Assembly: GCF_027158205.1 (NCBI RefSeq)
Contig: NZ_JAPVLU010000013.1
Span: 62,001-126,000, forward strand
Reading direction: 5' to 3'
Origin: Streptomyces sp. H39-S7
GTDB taxonomy: Bacteria; Actinomycetota; Actinomycetes; Streptomycetales; Streptomycetaceae
Length of the DNA stretch: 64,000 nt
In this document: positions 50,789 to 60,002 of the stretch, piece by piece
Layout: the number at the start of each line of letters is the position of its first letter
How positions within the stretch are numbered: position 1 is the stretch's first letter
Notes under the pieces: model-generated
The model's input: the letters and a program-made list of their open reading frames with translations, nothing else
Told to the model about the DNA's origin: nothing
The model's database searches: none
Made by a program: the position numbers and the translations under genes

Positions 50789-50827
50789 CCGCCGCCGTCG
50801 GCCGGTTCATCCGGCCGGCGGTGGCGG
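50789..50827. terminator. Bidirectional hairpin between icmB and the DUF5691 gene
   Basis: An uninterrupted 17-bp stem (two G-U pairs) around TTCAT spans 50789-50827, overlapping the last codons of the DUF5691 gene. It lies between convergent genes and should end both transcripts. Confidence 0.8.
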
Positions 50828-52423
50828 GGCCGGCGGCTGGAGTTCCGCGAGCATGACGGAGCGCAGGCGCAGGGTGCTGACCAGCCGCTGGAAGGCCTCC
50901 ACCCAGTAGCTGCCCGCGCCGGGCGACCCGTCGTCCGGCTCTTCCGTCACGGCGGTCAGAGCGGTGAGCCGCTCGGCCTCCGCCGGGTCGAGGCACCGTT
51001 CGGCCAGGCCCATCACCCCGCTGAAGCTCCACGGATAGCTGCCGGCGTCCCGTGCGATGTCGAGAGCGTCGACCACCGCCCGGCCCAGCGGGCCGGCCCA
51101 GGGGACGGCGCAGACGCCGAGCATCTGGAATGCCTCGGACAGCCCGTGCGTGGCGATGAAGCGGGCCACCCAGTCCGCGCGCTCCTCCTCCGGCAGGATC
51201 GACAGCAGTTTGGCCGGGTCGCCGACCGCGGCGACCGGTGACGCGGGCGCCGGCGGCGGTCCGAGCAGGGCGCGGGCCCAGGCGGGGTCGCGCTGGCGCA
51301 CCGCGGCCCGGCACCAGGCGGCGTGCAGATCGGGCTGCCAGTCGTCCGCCACGGGCAAGGCGATGATCTCCTCGGGGCCGCGGCCGCCGAACCGGGCGGT
51401 CCAGGTGGCCAGCGGCGCCGCCTCCACCAGCTGGCCGAACCACCAGGCGCGCGCGCCGCGGCCGTTGGGCGGATGCGGGGCGACACCGTCGCGTTCCATC
51501 GCGGCGTCGCACTCGTACGGCGCCTCCACGAGGATGCCGATCCCCGCCACGTTCTCCCCGGCGCCCAGCGAGACGCAGCTGCGGGCCCGCTCGGCCATCC
51601 GGGCGGCGAGCGCGGAGCCGGGCAGCGCGGAGAGCAACTCGGCCGCGGTCGCCCGGACGTTGCGGCTGCGGTCGGTCAGCGCCTGTTCCAGGAACGGCTC
51701 GTCGGCGGGCGAGAGGCCCGCGCGCAGCGAGTCGAGGAACATCAGCCGGTCCTCGGCACGCTCGCTGGTCCACGTCGACCGCAGCAGCGCGAGCGCGCCC
51801 CGCGCGTCCCGGCCGCGCAGCCGGGTCAGCAGGGCGACCCGCTCGGCGAACAGGCCCTCCTCCCACAGCCGCCGGATCGCCGCCGGGTCCCCGGCCGCCG
51901 GCTCCAGTCCCCTGACCCCGGCCCGCAGCGCGAACCGCCAGTCCGGATTGAGCTCCGCCAGCCACAGCGCGCGGGGGCCGGCCAGCGCCAGGGCGTCGGT
52001 CCGCAGGTCGGTTCTGGCGCGTGCGGCGTCCAGCAGGTCGGGCAGGAGCGCGGACGGCGCGGCGTACCCGTACCGCCTCGCCGCGGTGAGCCACTGCGGG
52101 AGCAGTTCGGCGAGGTTGGGGGCCGTGCCGCGCCTGCCGGACGAGCCGCCGCCCGCCGAGCGGTCCGCGAGCAGCAGCCCCAGCCTGCGGCGTGCCGCCT
52201 CGGGCAGCACCGGCCGCCCGTCCGGAGTGGCGGGCACCGGCCGCTCCCGCGCAGGGGCGGGCCGCAGGCCCGCGCGGCGGCGCACGGTGCCGATCGCCGC
52301 CGCGTCGAGCAGCTCGACCGCCGGGTCCTGGCCCGCGTGCGGGTCCGCGGACGGTGGCGGTCTGCGCCGGTCCGTGCCGAGCAGTGCGCTCCCGACCAGG
52401 TCGCTCCAGCTGGCGTTCATCAT
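50807..52423 (-). CDS. DUF5691 protein of the SWIM-MoxR-VWA cluster
   Basis: About 538 residues. Double ATG at 52423/52420 follows CGGAGG. The protein is a helical-repeat type (ALLRSTWTSERAEDRLMFLD, DRSRNVRATAAELLSALPGS), suggesting a scaffold, with conserved-looking PEEIIALPVADDWQPDLHAAW. DUF5691 is known mainly from clusters with SWIM, MoxR and VWA genes. It follows the SWIM gene after 70 bp and probably shares its promoter. Confidence 0.82.
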   Translation of the reverse strand: MMNASWSDLVGSALLGTDRRRPPPSADPHAGQDPAVELLDAAAIGTVRRRAGLRPAPARERPVPATPDGRPVLPEAARRRLGLLLADRSAGGGSSGRRGTAPNLAELLPQWLTAARRYGYAAPSALLPDLLDAARARTDLRTDALALAGPRALWLAELNPDWRFALRAGVRGLEPAAGDPAAIRRLWEEGLFAERVALLTRLRGRDARGALALLRSTWTSERAEDRLMFLDSLRAGLSPADEPFLEQALTDRSRNVRATAAELLSALPGSALAARMAERARSCVSLGAGENVAGIGILVEAPYECDAAMERDGVAPHPPNGRGARAWWFGQLVEAAPLATWTARFGGRGPEEIIALPVADDWQPDLHAAWCRAAVRQRDPAWARALLGPPPAPASPVAAVGDPAKLLSILPEEERADWVARFIATHGLSEAFQMLGVCAVPWAGPLGRAVVDALDIARDAGSYPWSFSGVMGLAERCLDPAEAERLTALTAVTEEPDDGSPGAGSYWVEAFQRLVSTLRLRSVMLAELQPPAPPPPAG

Positions 52424-52493
52424 GCCTCCGCGTTCCTCCTCGATCGGCCCCGGAACCGGCGACCGGGCCGGGCCGGGCCGGGTCCGGCACGGC

Positions 52494-53810
52494 TTACAGC
52501 GGGACGGGCGTGGCGTCCGGGCCCCAGGCGGTGAGGGGGCGGACGCCGGTGTGGCCGAGCTCGGCGAAGAGCGTGACCGGGTGGCCGCCGGAGACGGCGG
52601 CCAGTCGCCAGGGGCCGCGCCCGGCGATCGGCAGCGCGTCCTGGCCGTCGGCGTCGGCGAGCTGCCAGCCACCGGAATCGGTGCCCGGTATGGGGACGAC
52701 CCCGGACAGCACGACCGGCCAGGCGTCGAGCCACGGATCGTCCGCGAGGGCGGCCCCGTACGCGGCGAGGGCCGGACCGACCGGGACGCCGGCCGGGACC
52801 GCGCCGGGTGCGGCCGGCCCGTGGCTCTCGCCGAGCACGGCGCGCAGCGGCCGGGCCGAGGGGTAGAAGGCGACCTCGGCGTCGAGGCTCAGCCCGACCG
52901 GGAGCGTCAGTTCCGGTGCCCGGCCCGCGGCGCCGAAGGCGAGCAGCATCGCGACGCGCCCCGACCGGGCGCCGTGCAGCCAGATCCGACGGGTGGTCAG
53001 CCGGTCGTCCGAAGTGTCGAGTTGTGAGAGCACCAGCCAGCGGTCGCGGACGGTGGGCCCGGCCAGCAACTCGGCCGCGTCCGTGGTGAAGCCGACGCGG
53101 GAGCGCACCGTGGCGGCCAGTGGGCCGGGCAGCCGCTGCTCGGCGAGGTATCCCCGCGTGAGCAGATGGAGCAGCGAGGACTCCTCCAGCAGCCGCGAGG
53201 GCCAGTCACCGCCCCCCGCGGCGACCGCGCCCAACTCCCGCACCCGGGTGGCCAGCCCGGGCGCCTGCGCGTCCACCATCCGGGCCGCGATCTCGTCCCA
53301 CTTCTGGTAGCCCTCCCGGTCGGCGCCGGCCAGTCCGCCGCGCAGCAGGTCGGTCAGCCGCCGCTCCAGCTCCGTCACGCCCGCCGTGACCCGCCGGCCG
53401 CGCCGCTCGGCACGCAGCCGCGCCGCCTCCGGGTCGGCGGGCTTCGCCGGCCCGGCCGCGGCGGCCCTCGTCCGCTCCTGCCGGCTGTCGAGCCATTCGG
53501 TCACCCAATCCGGTGCCTCCGCCGGTCCGACGGCCCCGCCCGGCGCCTCGGACCACAGGAGCAGCAGCCCGAGCGCGTGTTTGCAGGGGAACTTGCGGCT
53601 CGGGCAACTGCACTGGTAGCCGGGGCCCTTCGTGTCCACGACCGTCTGGTAGGGCTTGCTGCCGCTGCCCGCGCACAGGCCCCACACCGCCGCTCGCGCC
53701 GTGCCCGTACCGGACCAGGACGCGGGCAGGGCGAGCCGGGCCCCGGCCTTCCGTGACGCCACGTCAGGAGCCAGCGCCAGCACCTGATCCGTACTCCACC
53801 GTTCCTCCAT
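52494..53810 (-). CDS. SWIM zinc finger protein
   Basis: A 438-residue protein from ATG 53810. The SWIM finger is near the N-terminus: Cys67, Cys69, Cys76 and His78 in CSCPSRKFPCKH. The rest is helical (LLRGGLAGADREGYQKWDEIAARMV) with a C-terminal beta part. SWIM fingers bind DNA or proteins. The promoter box upstream places the transcription start at the A of the ATG, so the mRNA is predicted to be leaderless. An upstream extension to 53861 would overlap the promoter and is rejected. Confidence 0.9.
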   Translation of the reverse strand: MEERWSTDQVLALAPDVASRKAGARLALPASWSGTGTARAAVWGLCAGSGSKPYQTVVDTKGPGYQCSCPSRKFPCKHALGLLLLWSEAPGGAVGPAEAPDWVTEWLDSRQERTRAAAAGPAKPADPEAARLRAERRGRRVTAGVTELERRLTDLLRGGLAGADREGYQKWDEIAARMVDAQAPGLATRVRELGAVAAGGGDWPSRLLEESSLLHLLTRGYLAEQRLPGPLAATVRSRVGFTTDAAELLAGPTVRDRWLVLSQLDTSDDRLTTRRIWLHGARSGRVAMLLAFGAAGRAPELTLPVGLSLDAEVAFYPSARPLRAVLGESHGPAAPGAVPAGVPVGPALAAYGAALADDPWLDAWPVVLSGVVPIPGTDSGGWQLADADGQDALPIAGRGPWRLAAVSGGHPVTLFAELGHTGVRPLTAWGPDATPVPL

Positions 53811-53816
53811 GCCACG

Positions 53817-53839
53817 ACCGTAGGTGCCCCCACTGACAA
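53817..53839 (-). promoter_or_regulatory. DNA-damage (PafBC/RecA-NDp) promoter, leftward
   Basis: On the minus strand TTGTCAGTG (53839-53831), 8 bp, then TACGGT (53822-53817) match the TTGTCRGTG-N8-TAnnnT consensus perfectly. The ATG of the SWIM gene begins 7 bases after the -10 box. Confidence 0.8.
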
Positions 53840-53864
53840 CGCGTCCGACCTGCGGCTTCACCCG

Positions 53865-53887
53865 TTGTCAGTGGCGTGGTGCAAGGT
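53865..53887 (+). promoter_or_regulatory. DNA-damage (PafBC/RecA-NDp) promoter, rightward
   Basis: TTGTCAGTG (53865-53873), 8 bp, then CAAGGT (53882-53887), a near match of the -10 (TAnnnT with C for T). With the leftward box it forms a perfect 12-bp inverted repeat CCACTGACAACG (53830-53841 and 53863-53874). The MoxR start is about 50 bp downstream. Confidence 0.72.
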
Positions 53888-53937
53888 GGAAATCACTGCG
53901 GGACCGAGGGGCTCCGCGGTATTGGACAGGGGGATTC

Positions 53938-55053
53938 ATGGCAGTCATGCCCACCGACATCGAGGATGCTCCGGGTGCTCTGCGGCCGCACGCGGAGGAG
54001 GCCTTCGCCCATGAACTGAAGGCCCTCGCCGCGGCCGACGACCGTCCGCGTCCCTACGGTTGGAACCTCTCGCCGTGGGCGGTGGCCCTGTACCTGCTCG
54101 GTGGCACCCTGCCTGGGGGCGGGACCGTCATCACGCCCAAGTACGTCGGCCCCCGGCGCATCGTCGAGGTCGCCGTCACCACCCTCGCCACCGACCGGGC
54201 GCTGCTGCTGCTCGGCGTACCGGGCACCGCCAAGACCTGGGTGTCGGAGCACCTGGCCGCCGCCGTCAGCGGCGACTCCACCCTCCTGGTCCAGGGCACG
54301 GCCGGGACGCCGGAGGAGGCCATCCGCTACGGCTGGAACTATGCGGAGCTGCTCACGAACGGCCCGAGCCGCAGGGCCCTGGTGTCCAGTCCCGTCATGC
54401 GGGCGATGGCCGAGGGCCGGATCGCCCGGGTCGAGGAGCTGACCCGGATACCGGCCGACGTGCAGGACAGCCTCATCACGATCCTGTCCGAGAAGACACT
54501 GCCGATACCGGAGTTGGGCGCGGAGACCCAGGCTGTCCGCGGCTTCAACCTGATCGCCACCGCCAATGACCGCGACCGCGGTGTCAACGAGCTGTCCAGC
54601 GCGCTGCGCCGCCGGTTCAACACCGTCGTGCTCCCGCTGCCCGCCTCGGCGGAGGACGAGATCGACATCGTCACCCGCCGGGTCGACCAGCTCGGCCGGG
54701 GGCTCGACCTCCCGGCCGTCCCCGAGGGCGCCGACGAGATCCGCCGGGTCGTCACCGTCTTCCGCGAGCTGCGCGGCGGTGTGACCGCCGACGGCCGGAC
54801 GAAGGTGAAGTCGCCCTCCGGCACGCTGTCGACGGCCGAGGCGATCTCGGTCGTGACCAACGGCCTGGCGCTCGCGGCGCACTTCGGTGACGGCGTGCTG
54901 CGGGCGGGCGACATCGCCGCCGGGATCCTGGGCGCGGTCGTCCGCGATCCGGCCGCCGACCGGGTGATCTGGCAGGAGTACCTGGAGACGGTCGTGCGCG
55001 AGCGCGAGGGCTGGAAGGACTTCTACCGCGCCTGCCGGGAGGCGAGCGCATGA
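53938..55053 (+). CDS. MoxR-like AAA+ ATPase of the SWIM-VWA cluster
   Basis: A 371-residue ATPase from ATG 53938. Walker A GVPGTAKT at 93-100, Walker B region RIARVEELTRIPADVQD (Glu present but Asp replaced), sensor LIATANDRDRGVNELSSALRRRFN. MoxR ATPases act as chaperones on VWA proteins, and one is encoded two genes on. ATG-overlap coupling joins it to the DUF5682 gene (stop at 55053, next start 55050). Confidence 0.92.
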   Translation: MAVMPTDIEDAPGALRPHAEEAFAHELKALAAADDRPRPYGWNLSPWAVALYLLGGTLPGGGTVITPKYVGPRRIVEVAVTTLATDRALLLLGVPGTAKTWVSEHLAAAVSGDSTLLVQGTAGTPEEAIRYGWNYAELLTNGPSRRALVSSPVMRAMAEGRIARVEELTRIPADVQDSLITILSEKTLPIPELGAETQAVRGFNLIATANDRDRGVNELSSALRRRFNTVVLPLPASAEDEIDIVTRRVDQLGRGLDLPAVPEGADEIRRVVTVFRELRGGVTADGRTKVKSPSGTLSTAEAISVVTNGLALAAHFGDGVLRAGDIAAGILGAVVRDPAADRVIWQEYLETVVREREGWKDFYRACREASA

Positions 55054-57416
55054 GTGCGCCGGCCGTCATGGCACCCGCCGTCACGCCCTCCGCCGCCGGT
55101 CCTCCGGGGGTCGCGCTGCTGGGGATCCGGCACCACGGGCCGGGCTCCGCGCGGGCCGTGCGCGCCGCGCTCGACGCTTACCGGCCGGGAACGGTGCTGA
55201 TAGAGGGGCCGCCGGAGGCCGACGCGCTCGTCGGGCTCGCCGCCGAGGAGGGGATGCGGCCGCCCGTCGCCCTGCTCGCGCACGTCCTGGACGACCCGGC
55301 GCGGGCCGCCTTCTGGCCCTTCGCGGAGTTCTCGCCGGAGTGGGTGGCGATCCGGTGGGCCGCCGGCCACGGCGTGCCGGTCACCTTCATCGACCTGCCC
55401 GCCGCCCACTCCCTCGCCCTGCGCACCGCTTCGGACGGGCAGGACGACGCGGTGGAGGACGAAGCGGTGGAGGACGAAGCGGCACAGGCGCTGCGCATCG
55501 ACCCGCTGGCCGTGCTCGCGGAGACGGCCGGGTACGACGATCCGGAACGCTGGTGGGAGGACGCGGTCGAGCACCGGAACAGCAGCGGCGAGGACCCGCT
55601 GGCGCCGTTCGCGGCGCTCGCCGAGGCGATGGGCGCGCTGCGCGAGCTGTACGGAGACGGCGGCGGCCAGGAGGACGACCCGGCGCGCGAGGCCCACATG
55701 CGGCTGCGCGTCCGGGACGCCCGCCGGGCGCACGACCGTGTCGCGGTGGTCTGCGGGGCCTGGCACGTCCCGGCGCTCGCCCGGCCGGCGACCGCCACCG
55801 CCGACCGGCGGCTGCTGAAGGGGCTGCCCCAGGTGAAGGTCGAGATGACGTGGGTGCCGTGGACGCACCGCCGGCTCTCCCGGCACAGCGGCTACGGCGC
55901 GGGCATCGACTCGCCCGGCTGGTACGGCCACCTGTTCGGGGCCCGGGACCGGCCCGTCACCCGCTGGATGACCAAGGTCGCCGGGCTGCTCCGTGCCGAG
56001 GACCTGCCGGTTTCCTCCGCGCACGTCATCGAGGCCGTGCGGCTCGCCGACAGCCTCGCGGCCATGCGCGGCCGCCCGCTCGCCGGGCTGAGCGAGACGA
56101 CGGACGCGATCCGTGCGGTGATGTGCGACGGCTCGGACGCGCCGCTCGCCCTCATCAGGGACCGCCTCGTCGTCGGCGACGTCCTGGGCGAGGTCCCGGA
56201 CAGCGCGCCCGCCGTGCCGCTCGCCAGGGACCTGGCCCGGGAGCAGCGCAGACTCCGGCTGAAGCCCGAGGCGCTGGAACGCGACGTGGAACTGGACCTG
56301 CGCAAGGAGACCGACGCGGGCCGCAGCCGGCTGCTGCACCGGCTCGGGCTGCTGGGCGTCGACTGGGGCGAGCAGGTCACCTCGCGCGGCGGGACGGGGA
56401 CGTTCCGGGAGAGCTGGCGGCTGCGGTGGGAGCCGGAACTGGCGATCCGGGTCGCCGAGGCCGGGATCTGGGGCACGACGCTGCTCTCCGCGGCGACGGC
56501 GAAGACCGAGGAAGGGGCGGTGCGCGCCGCCGCGCTCGCCGACGTGACCGCGCTCGCCGAGCGCTGCCTCGTCGCGGGCCTCCCGGACGCGCTGCCGGTG
56601 GTGATGCGGGTGCTGTCCGACCGGGCCGCCCTGGAGACCGACGTCGGCCACCTCGCCAGGGCGCTGCCCGCCCTCGTCCGGTCCGCCCGCTACGGCGACG
56701 TCCGCGGTACGGACTCCGCGGCGCTCCACCAGGTCGCCGGGGGGCTGGCACGACGGGTCTGCGTCGGGCTGCCGCCCGCCTGTGCCGGGCTGGACGCGGA
56801 CGGCGCCGCCGAGATGCGCGGCCACGTCGAGGCGGCCCACCGGGCGATCGGCCTCCTGGGGGCCGACGGCCTCCTCGACCGGTGGGCGGTGATGCTGCGG
56901 GGCGTCGCCGAGCGGGACGGGGCGATACCGGGGCTGCTGCGCGGCAGCGCCGCGCGGCTGCTGATGGACGACGGACGGCTCGACGAGGCGGCCGCCGCCC
57001 GGCTGATGGCGCTCGCCCTGTCGCCGGGGACACCGTCGGCCGAGGCGGCGGCGTGGCTGGAGGGCTTCCTCGCGGGCGGCGGCATGCTCCTCGTCCACGA
57101 CGAGCGGCTGCTCGCCCTGCTCGACGGCTGGCTCACCGCGGTACCGGCCGCCGCGTTCGACGACGTGCTGCCACTCCTGCGGCGCACGTTCGGCGAGTTC
57201 GAGTCCGGCGTCCGCCGCACGGTCGGCGAACTGGTCGGCCGCGGCGCCGCGGGCCGGCCCGCGGTCGCCGCCGGGGACGGCGTGCCGGGCTTCGGCCCCG
57301 ACCTCGACGAGGATCGGGCGGCGGCGGTGCTGCCGGTGCTGCGGCTGCTGCTGGGTGGCGCGGAGGGGCGGCCGGACGATGCGGAGCGGCCCGGGACGAC
57401 GGGGGAGAACGGATGA
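55050..57416 (+). CDS. DUF5682 protein
   Basis: A 788-residue protein. The N-terminal third has GIRHHGPGSAR (25-35), IEGPPEAD (51-58), FIDLPAAHSLAL and VCGAWHVPAL, spaced like the His/Glu motifs of TIKI/TraB/EreA-type enzymes, so a hydrolase activity is possible (inference). The rest is Ala/Leu-rich and helical. A 15-bp tandem repeat gives VEDEAVEDEA near 135-145. It lies between the MoxR and VWA genes with overlaps on both sides. Confidence 0.85.
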   Translation: MSAPAVMAPAVTPSAAGPPGVALLGIRHHGPGSARAVRAALDAYRPGTVLIEGPPEADALVGLAAEEGMRPPVALLAHVLDDPARAAFWPFAEFSPEWVAIRWAAGHGVPVTFIDLPAAHSLALRTASDGQDDAVEDEAVEDEAAQALRIDPLAVLAETAGYDDPERWWEDAVEHRNSSGEDPLAPFAALAEAMGALRELYGDGGGQEDDPAREAHMRLRVRDARRAHDRVAVVCGAWHVPALARPATATADRRLLKGLPQVKVEMTWVPWTHRRLSRHSGYGAGIDSPGWYGHLFGARDRPVTRWMTKVAGLLRAEDLPVSSAHVIEAVRLADSLAAMRGRPLAGLSETTDAIRAVMCDGSDAPLALIRDRLVVGDVLGEVPDSAPAVPLARDLAREQRRLRLKPEALERDVELDLRKETDAGRSRLLHRLGLLGVDWGEQVTSRGGTGTFRESWRLRWEPELAIRVAEAGIWGTTLLSAATAKTEEGAVRAAALADVTALAERCLVAGLPDALPVVMRVLSDRAALETDVGHLARALPALVRSARYGDVRGTDSAALHQVAGGLARRVCVGLPPACAGLDADGAAEMRGHVEAAHRAIGLLGADGLLDRWAVMLRGVAERDGAIPGLLRGSAARLLMDDGRLDEAAAARLMALALSPGTPSAEAAAWLEGFLAGGGMLLVHDERLLALLDGWLTAVPAAAFDDVLPLLRRTFGEFESGVRRTVGELVGRGAAGRPAVAAGDGVPGFGPDLDEDRAAAVLPVLRLLLGGAEGRPDDAERPGTTGENG

Positions 57417-58597
57417 CCGAGGACACGACGACCGGCGGTACGAACCGGGCGGTTCCCGCCGATGAACGCATGCGCCGCTGGCGGCTGGTGCTCGGGGGAG
57501 GGGCCGCCGACGGGACGGGGTGCGCGCTCGCCGGAAGGGACGCGGCGATGGACCGCACCCTCGGGGCGCTCTACGGGGGCGACGGCGGCGGCGCGGACGG
57601 GAAGGCGGGCCGGACGGCCGGTCTCGGCGGCTCCGCGCCGCAGGCCGCCCGCTGGCTCGGCGACATCCGCACGTACTTCCCGTCCTCCGTCGTCCAGGTG
57701 ATGCAGCGGGACGCGATCGACCGGCTCGGGCTGTCGGCGATGCTGCTGGAGCCGGAGATGCTGGAGGCCGTGGAGGCGGACGTCCACCTCGTCGGCACGC
57801 TGCTGTCGCTCAACAAGGTGATGCCGGAGACGACGAAGGAGACCGCGCGGGCCGTGGTCCGCAAGGTCGTCGAGGACCTGGAGAGGAAGCTCGCCACCCG
57901 GACCCGCGCGACCCTGACCGGGGCCCTGGACCGGTCCGCGCGGATCAACCGCCCGCGCCACCGTGACATCGACTGGAACCGCACCATCCGCGCGAACCTC
58001 AAGCACTACCTCCCCGAGCACGGCACGATCGTGCCCGAACGGCTGATCGGGTACGGCCGGGCGTCGCAGGCGGTGAAGAAGGACGTGGTGCTCTGCATCG
58101 ACCAGTCCGGGTCGATGGCCGCGTCCGTCGTCTACGCCTCCGTGTTCGGGGCGGTGCTGGCCTCGATGCGGAGCATCGACACCAAGCTGGTCGTGTTCGA
58201 CACCGCCGTGGTCGACCTGACGGACCGGTTGGACGATCCGGTGGATGTGCTCTTCGGCACACAGCTCGGCGGCGGCACCGACATCAACCGCGCCCTGGCG
58301 TACTGCCAGTCCCTGATCACCCGGCCGGCGGAGACCGTGGTCGTCCTCATCAGCGATCTCTACGAGGGCGGGATCCGCGACGAGATGCTCAAACGGGTGG
58401 CCGCCATGAAGGGCGCGGGAGTCCAGTTCGTGGCGCTGCTGGCCCTGTCGGACGAGGGCGCGCCGTCCTACGACCGTGAGCACGCGGCCGCGCTGGCCGC
58501 GCTCGGAGCCCCCGCTTTCGCCTGCACACCGGACCTGTTTCCCGAGGTGATGGCCGCCGCGCTCGAAAAGCGACCACTGCCCGTACCAGAAGCCTGA
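57413..58597 (+). CDS. VWA domain protein of the SWIM-MoxR cluster
   Basis: A 394-residue protein. After a helical N-terminal region with PRHRDIDWNRTIRANLKHY, the C-terminal VWA domain has an intact metal site: DQSGS at 230-234, a Thr in LGGGTDINRAL and Asp in VLISDLYEGG. It is coupled to DUF5682 by an ATGA overlap. VWA proteins of this type are MoxR clients and may hold a substrate for the ATPase. Confidence 0.93.
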   Translation: MTEDTTTGGTNRAVPADERMRRWRLVLGGGAADGTGCALAGRDAAMDRTLGALYGGDGGGADGKAGRTAGLGGSAPQAARWLGDIRTYFPSSVVQVMQRDAIDRLGLSAMLLEPEMLEAVEADVHLVGTLLSLNKVMPETTKETARAVVRKVVEDLERKLATRTRATLTGALDRSARINRPRHRDIDWNRTIRANLKHYLPEHGTIVPERLIGYGRASQAVKKDVVLCIDQSGSMAASVVYASVFGAVLASMRSIDTKLVVFDTAVVDLTDRLDDPVDVLFGTQLGGGTDINRALAYCQSLITRPAETVVVLISDLYEGGIRDEMLKRVAAMKGAGVQFVALLALSDEGAPSYDREHAAALAALGAPAFACTPDLFPEVMAAALEKRPLPVPEA

Positions 58598-58807
58598 CAC
58601 GAGCCTGACAATGCCTCCTGTGACCGTTCTCACCGCTGACATGTGACCTGCGATTTAGGGACCTACCGTCCTCGGGGATAACCTGCGAGACGGACATGCC
58701 GCGTACTTCGGTGACCGTGTGCGCCCTCCTTGTGACCGCGTAGTCACGCTTCCCGTATCGGCACGTTCGCGTAGAAAACAAACCGCGATCACCAAGGACG
58801 GACGCGC

Positions 58808-59983
58808 GTGGACCTGTTCGAGTACCAGGCGAGGGATCTCTTCGCCAAGCACGGTGTACCGGTGCTGGCCGGTGAAGTCATCGAGACGCCCGAGGCGGCT
58901 CGTGAGGTGACCGAACGTCTGGGTGGCCGCGCGGTCGTCAAGGCGCAGGTCAAGGTCGGTGGCCGAGGCAAGGCCGGCGGCGTGAAGCTGGCCTCCGACC
59001 CCGCGGACGCGGTGGCGAAGGCCGACGCGATCCTCGGCATGGACATCAAGGGCCACACGGTCCACAAGGTGATGCTTGCCGAGACCGCGGACATCGCGGA
59101 GGAGTACTACGTCTCCTTCCTGCTGGACCGCACCAACCGCACCTTCCTCGCCATGGCGTCCGTGGAGGGCGGCGTGGAGATCGAGATCGTCGCGGAGGAG
59201 AACCCCGACGCGCTGGCCAAGATTCCGGTCGACGCCAACGAGGGCTGCACCCCGGAGAAGGCCGCCGAGATCGTCGCCGCGGCCAAGTTCCCGGCCGAGA
59301 TCGCCGACCAGGTGGCCGACGTTCTGCAGAAGCTGTGGACCGTCTTCATCAAGGAGGACGCCCTCCTCGTCGAGGTCAACCCGCTGATCAAGTCCGGTGA
59401 CGGCAAGATCATCGCGCTCGACGGCAAGGTCTCGCTGGACGAGAACGCCGAGTTCCGCCAGCCGGACCACGCGGCCCTTGAGGACAAGGACGCCGCCAAC
59501 CCGCTGGAAGCCGCGGCCAAGGCCAAGAACCTCAACTACGTCAAGCTCGACGGTGAGGTCGGCATCATCGGCAACGGCGCGGGTCTCGTCATGAGCACCC
59601 TCGACGTCGTCGCGTACGCCGGTGAGAAGCACGGCGGCGTCAAGCCCGCCAACTTCCTCGACATCGGTGGCGGCGCCTCCGCCGAGGTCATGGCGAACGG
59701 CCTGGAGATCATCCTCGGCGACCCGGACGTCAAGTCCGTCTTCGTCAACGTCTTCGGTGGCATCACCGCGTGCGACGAGGTCGCCAACGGCATCGTCCAG
59801 GCCCTGGAGCTGCTCAAGTCCAAGGGCGAGGTCGTCAGCAAGCCGCTGGTCGTCCGGCTGGACGGCAACAACGCGGAGCTGGGTCGCAAGATCCTGACCG
59901 ACGCCAACCACCCGCTCGTGCAGCGCGTGGACACCATGGACGGCGCGGCCGACAAGGCCGCCGAGCTCGCGGCTGCGAAGTAA
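58808..59983 (+). CDS. sucC: Succinyl-CoA synthetase beta subunit
   Basis: A 391-residue ATP-grasp protein with GTG start after AAGGACGG. N-terminal [59 protein letters not shown] and [14 protein letters not shown] match SucC throughout. It makes succinyl phosphate/CoA exchange in the citric acid cycle with SucD downstream. The 210-bp gap upstream must carry the promoter; I cannot pin it down. Confidence 0.98.
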   Translation: MDLFEYQARDLFAKHGVPVLAGEVIETPEAAREVTERLGGRAVVKAQVKVGGRGKAGGVKLASDPADAVAKADAILGMDIKGHTVHKVMLAETADIAEEYYVSFLLDRTNRTFLAMASVEGGVEIEIVAEENPDALAKIPVDANEGCTPEKAAEIVAAAKFPAEIADQVADVLQKLWTVFIKEDALLVEVNPLIKSGDGKIIALDGKVSLDENAEFRQPDHAALEDKDAANPLEAAAKAKNLNYVKLDGEVGIIGNGAGLVMSTLDVVAYAGEKHGGVKPANFLDIGGGASAEVMANGLEIILGDPDVKSVFVNVFGGITACDEVANGIVQALELLKSKGEVVSKPLVVRLDGNNAELGRKILTDANHPLVQRVDTMDGAADKAAELAAAK

Positions 59984-60002
59984 GGGACAAGGTCACCACA
60001 CC

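Noticed and set aside
49077..52490. 1,137-codon minus-strand frame over the lipase, icmB and DUF5691 region
   Set aside because: It crosses several genuine genes in other frames and shows shadow composition.
55023..57098. 691-codon minus-strand frame opposite DUF5682
   Set aside because: Antisense shadow of the DUF5682 gene, with no ribosome site or domain.
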